From an uncultured Agathobaculum sp. (GTDB taxonomy: Bacteria; Bacillota; Clostridia; Oscillospirales; Butyricicoccaceae): a stretch of 64,000 bases of DNA. Where the stretch lies: assembly GCF_944380985.1 (NCBI RefSeq), contig NZ_CALWJJ010000006.1, positions 1 to 64,000 of the forward strand. The letters are read 5' to 3'. The notes below the pieces were generated by a model. It saw nothing but the letters and a program-made list of their open reading frames with translations, was not told the origin of the DNA and did not search any database. Made by a program: the position numbers and the translations under genes. This document shows positions 53,319 to 61,326 of the stretch, in pieces (the stretch's first letter is position 1; every line of letters starts with the position of its first letter).

Positions 53319-54683
53319 TTATTGTGCTAACTCATACATTGCCGCCGCGATGATCTCAGCGTTTTGCAGCAGGCGTTCGATCAGCATATACTCATCGGGC
53401 TGATGCTCGCGCACTTCGTCGCCCGGGAAAATTGGGCCGAACGCGACGAGGTTTGGCATGGATTTGGCATAGGTGCCACCGCCGATCGCTTTCAGTGTGG
53501 CCTTTGCGCCAGTCTCGGCCTCATACACCTTGGATAGCCGGCGGATAAGTTCGCTTTCGGGCGGCAGGTAGAGTGCAGGATCATGGTGTATATCGACCTC
53601 GGAGAAGCCGCCGAGCGAAAGTGCGCGTATCACGCGGGGATATACCTCATCATAGTTTTTGGTAACGGGATAGCGGATGGAAAAGGTAATAGAGAGTGTA
53701 TCATCTGCAAAGGCGGCAACGCCAAGGTTGACGGTCAGCTCGCCCGAAACCTCGTCGCGCATGGCAAGGCCGAGCGATTCCCCGCGTGTCTCCATGCCGA
53801 TGCGTCCGGCGAGAAAGGCCATACAGTCGGCAAGCTCACCCTCGACTGGCAGAAAAGCAAGCGCCATCGCAAGCCGTCCGATTGCATTTTCTCCCAGCTC
53901 TGGTGTCGAGCCATGTGCGGATACACCCCGCGCCTCGATGCGCACGCCGCCATCAATCGGTGTGACGGTCACCTTATCCAATGCAGTGCTGATTGCCGCA
54001 TCTGCCGGGCATTGCAGCTCGGCTACTGCGTAGTCGGGCGAGACGTTGCAGGCAGTGCCGCCCTCCAGCCGGGTCAGACGATATGTTCCGGTCTGGCGCA
54101 GCTTTCGGCAGAAAGTGCCGTTTAAAATGCCTTTTTCACCGTTGATGATCGGGTACTCACCATCCGGTGTAAAACCCATGACCGGCATTTCGCCGCCGTG
54201 GGCGCGGTACCATGCCATGTCCTGGCAACCGGTTTCCTCATTGGTGCCAAACAGGATGCGTATGCGCCGCTTGGGCATAAAACCCGCATCTTTGAGCGCG
54301 GCGAGCGCATATAACGCCGCGACAGCAGGACCTTTATCGTCCAATGCGCCGCGGCCGTAGATGCGGCCGTTTTTGACCTCGCCCGAAAACGGGGCGGACT
54401 CGACCCAGCCATCGCCCGCGGGCACAACGTCCAAATGAGCAAGCACGGCGATCATTTCCTCGCCTTTGCCATACTCGCACCAGCCAACACGGTCATCCAT
54501 CCTGCCGGTGCGAAAGCCAAACCGTTTTCCGAGTGCGAGCGCCTCGTCCAGGCAGCGCGCGACATCACGACCAAACGGCGCGCCCTCCTCAGGCTTACCC
54601 TCGACGCTCGGGATGCGGATAAGTGTGGCAAGGCTGTCAAGCAGCTCGCTCTCATGTGCGCGAATATATGATTTACAGTCCAT
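53319..54683 (-). CDS. M20-family dipeptidase (PepV/Sapep-like)
   Basis: The 454-residue cytoplasmic metallopeptidase has IRIPSVEGKPEEGAPFG near the N-terminus, then AVLAHLDVVPAGDGW (metal His, about 75-89), GRGALDDKGPAVAALYAL (bridging Asp, about 107-124), GTNEETGCQDM (Glu pair, about 143-153), PDGEYPIINGEKG and the final His region of the Sapep group. It cleaves dipeptides with two Zn or Mn ions. ATG 54683 is preceded by GGAGGA; an in-frame start at 54731 lies in the promoter. Confidence 0.92.
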   Translation of the reverse strand: MDCKSYIRAHESELLDSLATLIRIPSVEGKPEEGAPFGRDVARCLDEALALGKRFGFRTGRMDDRVGWCEYGKGEEMIAVLAHLDVVPAGDGWVESAPFSGEVKNGRIYGRGALDDKGPAVAALYALAALKDAGFMPKRRIRILFGTNEETGCQDMAWYRAHGGEMPVMGFTPDGEYPIINGEKGILNGTFCRKLRQTGTYRLTRLEGGTACNVSPDYAVAELQCPADAAISTALDKVTVTPIDGGVRIEARGVSAHGSTPELGENAIGRLAMALAFLPVEGELADCMAFLAGRIGMETRGESLGLAMRDEVSGELTVNLGVAAFADDTLSITFSIRYPVTKNYDEVYPRVIRALSLGGFSEVDIHHDPALYLPPESELIRRLSKVYEAETGAKATLKAIGGGTYAKSMPNLVAFGPIFPGDEVREHQPDEYMLIERLLQNAEIIAAAMYELAQ

Positions 54684-54703
54684 AATATTCCTCCTTGACA
54701 AAT

Positions 54704-54731
54704 ATTGTATGCCGGTCTTGCCGGTGGTCAA
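54704..54731 (-). promoter_or_regulatory. Promoter of the M20 dipeptidase
   Basis: On the minus strand TTGACC (54731-54726), a 16-bp spacer made of a near-duplicated ACCGGCA element, and TACAAT (54709-54704). Confidence 0.75.
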
Positions 54732-54737
54732 TCGGGG

Positions 54738-55412
54738 TTAGGGATCGGTCTTTGCGCTACGGTTTAGCACAAAATGGTTTTTATGAAAGGAAATCAGCCC
54801 GTCGCGCTGCATCTTGCTCAGCTCGCCTGACAGCGCGCTGCGGTCTGCGCTTAGATAGTCAGCCAGCTGCTGCCGGTCAAACGGAATATCAAAGGTGTCA
54901 CTTCCGTGTTGCACTGCCTGGGCGGATAGATAGGACAGCAGACGCCCGCGCAGTGAACGGGGCGAGGTGTGAAAAATCTTGCGCGTAAGTGTCAGATTTT
55001 TACGCATGGTAACGTCTAGCAGGTTGTATAGCAGTACGGCATGTGCGGTGCCGGGCTGAAGGGCGGCCGTCAGCAGGCGATCGACGGGCAAAAACAGCAC
55101 CTCGCTCGGCTCGGATGAAACGGCGCTGACCATCATCGGTGTGCCGGGCACGCAGGCATAGGTCTCGGCGAACACCACACCCGGGCTGATATGATCGAGA
55201 ATGGTCTTGTTGCCCCAGGCGTCGTCACGCTCAATCGTGATGCTGCCGGACAGCAAAACACACAGCGCGTGCGCGGTATCGCCCACGCGGTAGACCGGCT
55301 GGCCTTTGTCATAGCGGCGCTCGTAAGCATGCAGCGAATCAAGCAGCGCGGGCAGGCTCTCGTTCGCAATGCCCGCAAACAAGCGGCACTTGGATAAAAT
55401 CGATCGGTTCAT
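54738..55412 (-). CDS. Crp/Fnr-family transcriptional regulator
   Basis: The 224-residue protein has an N-terminal cyclic-nucleotide-fold domain (PVYRVGDTAHALCVLLSGSITIERDD, about residues 37-62) and a C-terminal winged helix (IPFDRQQLADYLSADRSALSGELSKMQRDGLISFHKNHFVL, about 175-215). The FNR four-cysteine signature is absent, so an FNR-type cluster is unlikely; a haem or small-ligand sensor like HcpR is possible. ATG 55412 has AGGAGG. It is divergent from a ferredoxin-like gene, and a perfect palindrome lies in the shared promoter region. Confidence 0.9.
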   Translation of the reverse strand: MNRSILSKCRLFAGIANESLPALLDSLHAYERRYDKGQPVYRVGDTAHALCVLLSGSITIERDDAWGNKTILDHISPGVVFAETYACVPGTPMMVSAVSSEPSEVLFLPVDRLLTAALQPGTAHAVLLYNLLDVTMRKNLTLTRKIFHTSPRSLRGRLLSYLSAQAVQHGSDTFDIPFDRQQLADYLSADRSALSGELSKMQRDGLISFHKNHFVLNRSAKTDP

Positions 55413-55428
55413 ATTTTCCTCCTGTTCT

Positions 55429-55442
55429 GTTGTTATAACAAC
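55429..55442. promoter_or_regulatory. Perfect palindrome GTTGTTATAACAAC, likely Crp/Fnr operator
   Basis: The 14-bp site has dyad symmetry. It lies about +10 to +23 from the predicted start of the regulator gene (repression) and centred near -41.5 of the ferredoxin gene, if its -10 is TAATAT at 55465-55470 (class II activation). Confidence 0.7.
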
Positions 55443-55457
55443 GTACAGTCTGTTTTC

Positions 55458-55486
55458 AGTATAGTAATATAAAGGCACAAAGTCAA
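55458..55486 (-). promoter_or_regulatory. Promoter of the Crp/Fnr gene
   Basis: TTGACT (55486-55481), a 17-bp spacer and TATACT (55463-55458) on the minus strand, overlapping the + strand ferredoxin promoter. Confidence 0.85.
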
Positions 55487-55506
55487 TACTGGGGAGGGAA
55501 CGGAAC

Positions 55507-56220
55507 ATGATCCGTAAAATTATAGAAATTAATGAAGAAAAATGCAACGGTTGCGGCCTATGTGCGTCTGCCTGTCACGAGGGTGCGATCGGCATGGTAA
55601 ACGGCAAGGCCAAGCTATTGCGCGATGATTACTGCGACGGTTTGGGCAACTGTCTGCCGGTTTGCCCTACTGGGGCGATTACATTTATCGAGCGCGAGGC
55701 CGCGGCATATGACGAGGCAGCGGTGCAGGCTCACATGCGTGCGCAGGCGCAGGCGGAGCAGGAGCAGCCGCTCGCCTGCGGTTGTCCGGGCAGCCAGTCG
55801 CGCGTACTGCATCATGCGCCGGCAGCGCAGCCGCAGATGGCCGCGCCGACGGTCTCTGAGTTACGGCAGTGGCCGGTGCAGATCAAGCTTGCGCCGATCA
55901 ACGCGCCTTATTTCACCGGTGCGCATCTGCTCATTGCGGCCGACTGCACGGCGTATGCCTATGCCAATTTCCATCAGGACTTTATCCGTGGTAAGATCAC
56001 GCTTGTCGGTTGCCCCAAGCTGGACGAGGGGGATTACAGCGAAAAGCTGACCGAGATCATCCGCTGTAACGAGATTAAGAGCGTCACGGTCGTACGTATG
56101 GAAGTGCCGTGCTGTGGCGGCATCGAGCATGCTGTGCGCACTGCGCTGCAAAACAGCGGTAAATTCCTGCCGTGGCAGGTCGTTGTCATCTCAACGGAGG
56201 GAGAGGTTATTCCGGCCTGA
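55507..56220 (+). CDS. Ferredoxin-like protein with two 4Fe-4S motifs and a C-terminal iron-sulfur-related domain
   Basis: The 237-residue protein has an N-terminal bacterial ferredoxin (CNGCGLCASACHEGAIG, about 13-29, and YCDGLGNCLPVCPTGAI, about 41-57). A linker with CGCPG follows. A C-terminal domain (about 115-237) has LLIAADCTAYAYANFH, LVGCPKLDEGDYSEKLTEII and VVRMEVPCCGGIEHAV, whose Cys residues may bind another cluster. This architecture is widespread in Clostridia and often sits beside hcp and HcpR-type regulators; hcp is absent here. Role: probably electron carrier in nitrosative or redox stress. Confidence 0.87.
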   Translation: MIRKIIEINEEKCNGCGLCASACHEGAIGMVNGKAKLLRDDYCDGLGNCLPVCPTGAITFIEREAAAYDEAAVQAHMRAQAQAEQEQPLACGCPGSQSRVLHHAPAAQPQMAAPTVSELRQWPVQIKLAPINAPYFTGAHLLIAADCTAYAYANFHQDFIRGKITLVGCPKLDEGDYSEKLTEIIRCNEIKSVTVVRMEVPCCGGIEHAVRTALQNSGKFLPWQVVVISTEGEVIPA

Positions 56221-56242
56221 CTGCGGTAACGATTCTTTGTGC

Positions 56243-56274
56243 AAAAACGGCCCGCTTTGCGGGCCGTTTTTGCT
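56243..56274 (+). terminator. Terminator after the ferredoxin gene
   Basis: AAAACGGCCCGC (56244-56255) and GCGGGCCGTTTT (56259-56270) around TTT, with more T following. Confidence 0.93.
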
Positions 56275-56388
56275 TTTGGCACGGACTGATATTTATATGT
56301 ATGGCTTTCAATATAAAACGCACATGTACTGCAGAGGGGCCAATAGTAGGAATAGACAAAACTTTACGAAAATTTTTGGAAAAGATTT

Positions 56389-56447
56389 GTTACATTTGTG
56401 TAACTTTACAGGAATTGTAATTGATTTTTGTGCATAGTATGTTATAC
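56389..56447 (+). promoter_or_regulatory. Promoter and upstream inverted repeat of the small-ORF unit
   Basis: TTGATT (56420-56425), a 16-bp spacer and extended TGT-TATACT (56439-56447). About 57 bp upstream of the predicted start is a perfect inverted repeat GTTACA-N4-TGTAAC (56389-56404), a likely activator or repressor site. The rest of 56275-56388 is AT-rich with no ORF. Confidence 0.7.
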
Positions 56448-56485
56448 TGTTGCATAGAGTTTAGAAAAAGGAGGTGTAGCAAGAC

Positions 56486-56578
56486 ATGAGGAAAATAAGA
56501 ATCCCCCAAAGGCCCGACCGGCCAGACATTGACGATCTGATTTTCGGAGATGATCATGAGACGCAAAGCGATAAGTAA
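56486..56578 (+). CDS. Small ORF 1: 30-residue acidic peptide
   Basis: ATG 56486 lies 11 bases after AAGGAGG. The peptide has a basic N-terminus (MRKIRIPQRPDRP), then an acidic part (DIDDLIFGDDHE). It matches nothing I know. It is the first ORF after a good promoter and overlaps the second by 23 bp, so the two are probably coupled. Confidence 0.5.
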   Translation: MRKIRIPQRPDRPDIDDLIFGDDHETQSDK

Positions 56579-56648
56579 ACTGCTTACCGATTTGTCCACG
56601 CCGGCCGCGCATGAGAAGTGGAATTGCCGCCGCGTGGTTTTTTTATAA
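56556..56648 (+). CDS. Small ORF 2: 30-residue basic peptide
   Basis: ATG 56556 has CGGAGATGATC just upstream, close to the extended Shine-Dalgarno sequence. The peptide begins MRRKAISKLLTDLSTPAAH and ends in a Trp/Cys/Arg/hydrophobic tail (WNCRRVVFL). It has no membrane helix or obvious RiPP leader-core break. A third, very short ORF (56680/56689-56715, ending DMNVRLVQK) follows behind GGGGAG before the terminator. Confidence 0.45.
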   Translation: MRRKAISKLLTDLSTPAAHEKWNCRRVVFL

Positions 56649-56713
56649 CCATTTTTACAAAAATAAAAAGGGGAGCGCTATTCTGGATATGAACGTGCGT
56701 CTCGTGCAAAAGT

Positions 56714-56760
56714 AACGCCCGAAGCAGTTGGTTCTGTTTCGGGCGTTTGCTTTATCTTTT
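56714..56760 (+). terminator. Terminator of the small-ORF unit
   Basis: A 14-bp stem (56714-56727 with 56734-56747, AACGCCCGAAGCAG against CTGTTTCGGGCGTT with one G-U) is followed by TGCTTTATCTTTT. Confidence 0.88.
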
Positions 56761-57120
56761 GATGAAATTGCCGTGTGCAGTCGATAAAATTTCGATTACT
56801 TTGGAATTTTCACAGTCTTACTGCACACAAATCTTTGTCGCCAGCAAACAAGCAAGACACCTGGAAATGGTTTATCTCTTGGTAATCTGCTTTCGCTTCT
56901 TGATGGTTAGATCAGCGGCCTCAGGAAGTTACGTTAAAAGAAGAAAGGTATAAGGTTTGATCGCATAATCATCCGCGTTGATTTTCCGCTTTGTCCAGTG
57001 CTTGCGATAATTATTGTACGCGCATTGATATTGCCTCACTTTTGTGCTGATCTGCACGGCGGCGCTCGCGCTAATGGTCTCCTGCTTTGCGCAGCTCGAC
57101 CTGGTTTTGCGCATTTGGCT
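56761..57120. other. Gene-poor stretch between the small-ORF unit and tcdA
   Basis: Base composition is lower in G+C than the flanks. On the minus strand a 61-codon ORF (57114-56929, with QYQCAYNNYRKHWTKRKIN) begins six bases after tcdA but lacks a ribosome site; it could be a decayed gene remnant. Nothing else is supported, and no terminator after tcdA is obvious. Confidence 0.4.
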
Positions 57121-57831
57121 TTATTGCACGCCGGTCAGATCCTTGATGCACTCTCCGGCGAGAATCATACCCGCTACTGGCGGCACGAACGACACGCTGC
57201 CGGGCACTGCGCGGCCAGCAGTACCTTTTTGTTCGACTGAGGGTAGGGGGGTGCGCGGCTCCTCCTGGGAATAGACGACCTTGAGACGGCGGATGCGCCG
57301 CTTTTTGCATTCCAGCCGGATGACGCGAGCGAGCGGGCAGACCGATGTCTTGTAAATATCGGCGACCTCAAATCGCGTCGGGTCGAGTTTGTTGCCCGTG
57401 CCCATCGAGCAGATGAGCGGCACACCTAGCCGGTCACATTCGCTTATCAGGTGCAGCTTAGCGGTCACGGTGTCGATCGCGTCGATCACATAATCAAACT
57501 GTGTCAGGTCAAGCGAAGTATCCGGCAGATAGAACATCTGGTGCGCGTGTACCGCGCAGCGCGGGTTGATGTCTAAGATACGCGCGCGCATGACCTCGAC
57601 TTTGGGCTGGCCGGTGGTCGAGGCGAGCGCGACCAGCTGACGGTTACGGTTGGTCAACGCAATCAAGTCATTGTCGACGAGTGTAATTTCGCCAACGCCT
57701 GCACGCGCGATCGCCTCGCACGCAAACGAGCCGACCCCGCCGACGCCGAATACCGCGACGTGCGAGGCGGCAAGCCTGGCTATACTATCCGCGCCGAGCA
57801 GCAACTCCGCGCGGGAAAACTCATGCAGCAT
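57121..57831 (-). CDS. tcdA: tRNA threonylcarbamoyladenosine dehydratase (TcdA/CsdL, ThiF/E1-like)
   Basis: The 236-residue protein has the ATP-binding GVGGVGSFACEAIARAG (about residues 29-45), LVDNDLIALTNRNRQLVA (about 51-68) and DAIDTVTAKLHLI (about 115-127). These are typical of the E1-like TcdA group, which cyclises t6A in tRNA. The PLARVIRLECKKRRI and PRTPLPSVEQKGTAGRAVPGSVSFVPPVAGM blocks match this family rather than MoeB or ThiF. It is divergent from addB with its own promoter. Confidence 0.93.
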   Translation of the reverse strand: MLHEFSRAELLLGADSIARLAASHVAVFGVGGVGSFACEAIARAGVGEITLVDNDLIALTNRNRQLVALASTTGQPKVEVMRARILDINPRCAVHAHQMFYLPDTSLDLTQFDYVIDAIDTVTAKLHLISECDRLGVPLICSMGTGNKLDPTRFEVADIYKTSVCPLARVIRLECKKRRIRRLKVVYSQEEPRTPLPSVEQKGTAGRAVPGSVSFVPPVAGMILAGECIKDLTGVQ

Positions 57832-57864
57832 GGAAACAACCTCACAGTTTCAGATGATGGCAAC

Positions 57865-57894
57865 AGTATAACACATAAAGGGGGAGGTGTACAA
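57865..57894 (-). promoter_or_regulatory. tcdA promoter (extended -10)
   Basis: On the minus strand TTGTAC (57894-57889), an 18-bp spacer and TGT-TATACT ending at 57865. Confidence 0.75.
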
Positions 57895-57904
57895 GCAGGC
57901 GCGC

Positions 57905-57933
57905 TTGCGCCGCCGCCGCAGGCATGGTATGAT
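57905..57933 (+). promoter_or_regulatory. addBA promoter
   Basis: TTGCGC (57905-57910), a 17-bp spacer and TATGAT (57928-57933), back to back with the tcdA promoter. Confidence 0.7.
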
Positions 57934-57959
57934 AAAATCCAGTGAGAGGGGAGTGCGCC

Positions 57960-60900
57960 ATGCGAATTTGGACCGGCCGCGCGGGCAGCGGCAAAACAAC
58001 ACTTATTTTACAGGAGATCGCCGCCTGGTGCGAGCAGGACAAAGGACGGCAGATCCTGCTCGTACCCGAACTGAACTCACATCGGATGGAGCGTCGTCTG
58101 GCTGAGGCGACCGGCAACCACGGCGCGCGTACCGCCGAAGTGCTGACATTTTCGCGTTTGGCTGACCGTGTATTCTCCGAGGTTGGCGGGCTCGCGCAGC
58201 AGATGCTCACCCCGGCGGGGCAGCTTTTGACTTTACAGCAGGCCGCGCGGCGCGTGCAGGGCAGCCTGTCCGCATGGAGCGGTCTTGCGGACAAGCCTGA
58301 GCTTTTAAAGGAAGCCTTGCGGCTGGTGGACGAGTGCAAGACCTGCGCGGTCGCTCCTGAAACGCTCTTTGCTGCCTCTGAGACATGCGAGGATACGGCG
58401 CTTTCCGCCAAGCTAAGTGATCTGGCGCAGCTGCTGACCGCCTATGAGCGCCTATGCGATGAATCGCTGCCCGACCCGCGCGACCGGCTGACCCACCTGC
58501 GCGATCGGCTGGCGGAAAGCCATGTGCTGGAGGGTGCAGCAGTCTATCTGGACGGTTTTCTCGGTTTCACGCCGCAGGAGCTTGCGGTTGTCGATGCGAT
58601 GCTCGCCGCAGGCGTGCCGGTTGCGGCTGCGATCACCTGCGATACAAGTTACCCCGAAATTTTTGTCACCGGCTGCAAGACGGTCAAAACGCTTACCCGC
58701 ATGGCAGCGCGTCACAATCAGAAAGTGGAGCATATCGATCTTGGTGGCAGCAAACTGCCCCGTCCGGCAGGGCTTGCCGCATTAGAGGCGGAAAGCCTGC
58801 TGCCCGTGCGCACGCCGCAGACAGCGGCCGAGGGTGTACGCCTCTATGCCGCCGCCTCGCCATTTGATGAGTGTGAGCATGCGGCGGCCTATATCCGGCG
58901 CAAGGTGCGAGACGGGGGCGCGCGCTACCGGGATTTTGTTGTCTGTGCGCGCGACATCGAGCCATATGCCGCCGCTCTCTCCATGGCGATGGCGCGGTAT
59001 GACGTGCCGGTGTTTCTCGCAGAAAAACCTGACCTGCTCTCCCGTCCGCCGATGGCGCTGGTGACGGGCGCGCTCGCGGCGGCGCAGTCCTATTTCCAAT
59101 ACGAGGATATGTTCGGTTGTCTTAAAACCGGGCTTATCCATCTAACCCGAGACGAGGTCGACCGGCTGGAAAACTACGTCCTCACCTGGAACATTCGCGG
59201 CAGCGCGTGGGAGCGCGATTGGATCGAGCATCCGGACGGCTACGGCCTGCCGATTGACGATAGCGTCCGCACGGAGCTTGAGCAGCTTAATGCGCTGCGC
59301 GCGCGTGCGGTCGCGCCTTTTGCCGCACTGCGCGAGCGCCTGCGGGGAGAAAACCCTGCATCCGACTGCGTGCACGCGCTTTATGATTTTCTGATTGCGG
59401 TCGACGCGCCCGAGCGCATGTCCGCGCGCGCAGCAGCGCACGAGCAGGCCGGACGCCTACAGCTCGCCGACGAATACCGTCAGCTGTGGGAGATACTGGT
59501 TAGCGCGATGGAGCAGTTTGCATGGGCATGCGCGGATACGCCACTCTCAGCCGAGCAATTTGCGCAGCTGTTCCGCCTGGTGCTCGGCGAGTATGATGTG
59601 GGCACTATACCGGTGTCGCTCGACCGCGTGACCTGTGGCAATATTGAGCGTGCGTGCCTGGAAAACGCAAAATACGTCGTCCTGCTCGGCGTTAACGACG
59701 GACTCATACCCAAATCGCTGTCCTCCGCTTCGCTTTTGAGCGATATGGATCGAATGGGGTTGGACGCGCTCGGTGTCGAGCTAAAGGCCTATGGTGAGGA
59801 GCGCCTGCTCATGGAGCAGGAGACGCTCTACCGCGCGCTCTCCTGTCCGTCGGACGAGCTACTGGTCTGCTGGCATCTGACCGACGCCACAGGGGGTGAG
59901 GCGCGGCCGTCCTATTTTGTCGGCGTGGTACGGGATATGCTGTCGGGGGCGCCGTTTTCCACCTACCAGACCGAAAGCGTCCGCGACCGCCTGCAGGCCG
60001 AGCGGCCGGCTGTCGAGCTTGCGTGCGCCTATCTGTCCGGCAATCGAACGGCGGCTGTGCGCGCGGCCTATGATTATTATCGGGATGATGTGCGCGTGCT
60101 AGGCGCGGCGGCGCAGCAACGCGGGCGCGGCCCGCTGACCAGCCCGCATACGATTGACGGTCTGTACGGCAAAAGCCTGAACCTGACCGCCTCGCGTGTG
60201 GATACGTTCTACTCCTGCCGGTTCGCGTTTTTCATGCAGTACGGCCTGAAAGCCAAGCCGCGCCGTGCAGCGCGCTTCGATGCGCTCGAGACCGGTACGT
60301 TTATTCACTATGTGCTCGAACATGTGCTTGACGCGCTTGCATCTCTCGAAGGTGGGGCGGCCGGGGCGGATACGGCTACGGTCCGACGGCTCTGCCGTGC
60401 GACCGTGCGGCAGTATGTGCTCGAGGAGCTCGGCGGGCTTGAGACCAAGACCGCACGTTTTCGCTATCTGTTTGGGCGGCTTACACGCACAGTCGAGCAG
60501 ATTTTGGATAATGTGATCGAGGAGCTGCGCGTATCGGATTTTGCGCCCATAGATTACGAGGTCGACTTTTCGCGCGGCGGCGATCTACCGCCTGTTGAGT
60601 GTACCGAGGGGGAGCTATCGGTCTCGCTGTCCGGCAAGGTCGACCGCGTGGATGGATATATCAAAAATGGGCGGCTCTATCTGCGCGTGATGGACTATAA
60701 AAGCGGCAAAAAATCGTTTTCACTCTCGGACATTTGGTATGGTCTTAACATGCAGCTTATCATCTACCTGTACGCGTTACAGCAGGAGGGGCTTGCGCGC
60801 TACCGGCAGCGGCTGGAGGCCGAGCTAAATGAGATCGTGCCCGCAGGCGTGCTGTATGTACCGGTGCGCGATGAGCTGCCCGACGCGCCGCGCGGTGTGG

Positions 60901-61325
60901 ACGAAGATACGCTGCGTCAAATGCGCGATAAGGCGCTGCGCCGCAGCGGCTTGCTCAGTGACGATATGGAGTTGATCGAGGCGATGGAGCACGGAATCGA
61001 GGGTGACGGACGGTTTATCCCGGTGACGATTAAAACCAAAAAGGGCGAGGACGAGCCGTCGATCGTGGCGAGATCGGCGGTGGCAGGGCTTGCCAAATTT
61101 GGGCGGCTGGCGCGCTATACGCACGAAAAGCTGCTCGAGATGGGGCGCGAGCTGCGCGCGGGCAGCGTAGTTGCCGCTCCGTGTAAAAAGGACAAAAATT
61201 CGGTTTTTTGCGACTGGTGCGACTTTCGCGCGGCCTGCCGGTTCGATGAGACAGCGGGCGATAGGGCGCGGTGGCTGCGGCGCCTATCAGACGAAGAATT
61301 CTGGCAGCAGGTTGGAGGTGAATGA
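57960..61325 (+). CDS. addB: Helicase-nuclease subunit AddB
   Basis: The 1121-residue subunit works with AddA in double-strand break resection up to recombination hotspots. It has Walker A GRAGSGKTT (residues 6-14), an inactivated helicase-like body and a C-terminal RecB-type nuclease domain (VDRVDGYIKNGRLYLRVMDYKSGKKSF, about 895-921). The 4Fe-4S ligands are one Cys in FYSCRFAFFMQYG (about 752-764) and three in CDWCDFRAAC near 1085. ATG 57960 has GAGGGGAG; a start at 57942 overlaps that site. Confidence 0.96.
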   Translation: MRIWTGRAGSGKTTLILQEIAAWCEQDKGRQILLVPELNSHRMERRLAEATGNHGARTAEVLTFSRLADRVFSEVGGLAQQMLTPAGQLLTLQQAARRVQGSLSAWSGLADKPELLKEALRLVDECKTCAVAPETLFAASETCEDTALSAKLSDLAQLLTAYERLCDESLPDPRDRLTHLRDRLAESHVLEGAAVYLDGFLGFTPQELAVVDAMLAAGVPVAAAITCDTSYPEIFVTGCKTVKTLTRMAARHNQKVEHIDLGGSKLPRPAGLAALEAESLLPVRTPQTAAEGVRLYAAASPFDECEHAAAYIRRKVRDGGARYRDFVVCARDIEPYAAALSMAMARYDVPVFLAEKPDLLSRPPMALVTGALAAAQSYFQYEDMFGCLKTGLIHLTRDEVDRLENYVLTWNIRGSAWERDWIEHPDGYGLPIDDSVRTELEQLNALRARAVAPFAALRERLRGENPASDCVHALYDFLIAVDAPERMSARAAAHEQAGRLQLADEYRQLWEILVSAMEQFAWACADTPLSAEQFAQLFRLVLGEYDVGTIPVSLDRVTCGNIERACLENAKYVVLLGVNDGLIPKSLSSASLLSDMDRMGLDALGVELKAYGEERLLMEQETLYRALSCPSDELLVCWHLTDATGGEARPSYFVGVVRDMLSGAPFSTYQTESVRDRLQAERPAVELACAYLSGNRTAAVRAAYDYYRDDVRVLGAAAQQRGRGPLTSPHTIDGLYGKSLNLTASRVDTFYSCRFAFFMQYGLKAKPRRAARFDALETGTFIHYVLEHVLDALASLEGGAAGADTATVRRLCRATVRQYVLEELGGLETKTARFRYLFGRLTRTVEQILDNVIEELRVSDFAPIDYEVDFSRGGDLPPVECTEGELSVSLSGKVDRVDGYIKNGRLYLRVMDYKSGKKSFSLSDIWYGLNMQLIIYLYALQQEGLARYRQRLEAELNEIVPAGVLYVPVRDELPDAPRGVDEDTLRQMRDKALRRSGLLSDDMELIEAMEHGIEGDGRFIPVTIKTKKGEDEPSIVARSAVAGLAKFGRLARYTHEKLLEMGRELRAGSVVAAPCKKDKNSVFCDWCDFRAACRFDETAGDRARWLRRLSDEEFWQQVGGE

Positions 61326-61326
61326 C

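Noticed and set aside
56747..56953. 68-codon + ORF after the small-ORF unit
   Set aside because: It starts inside a terminator and has no ribosome site or promoter.
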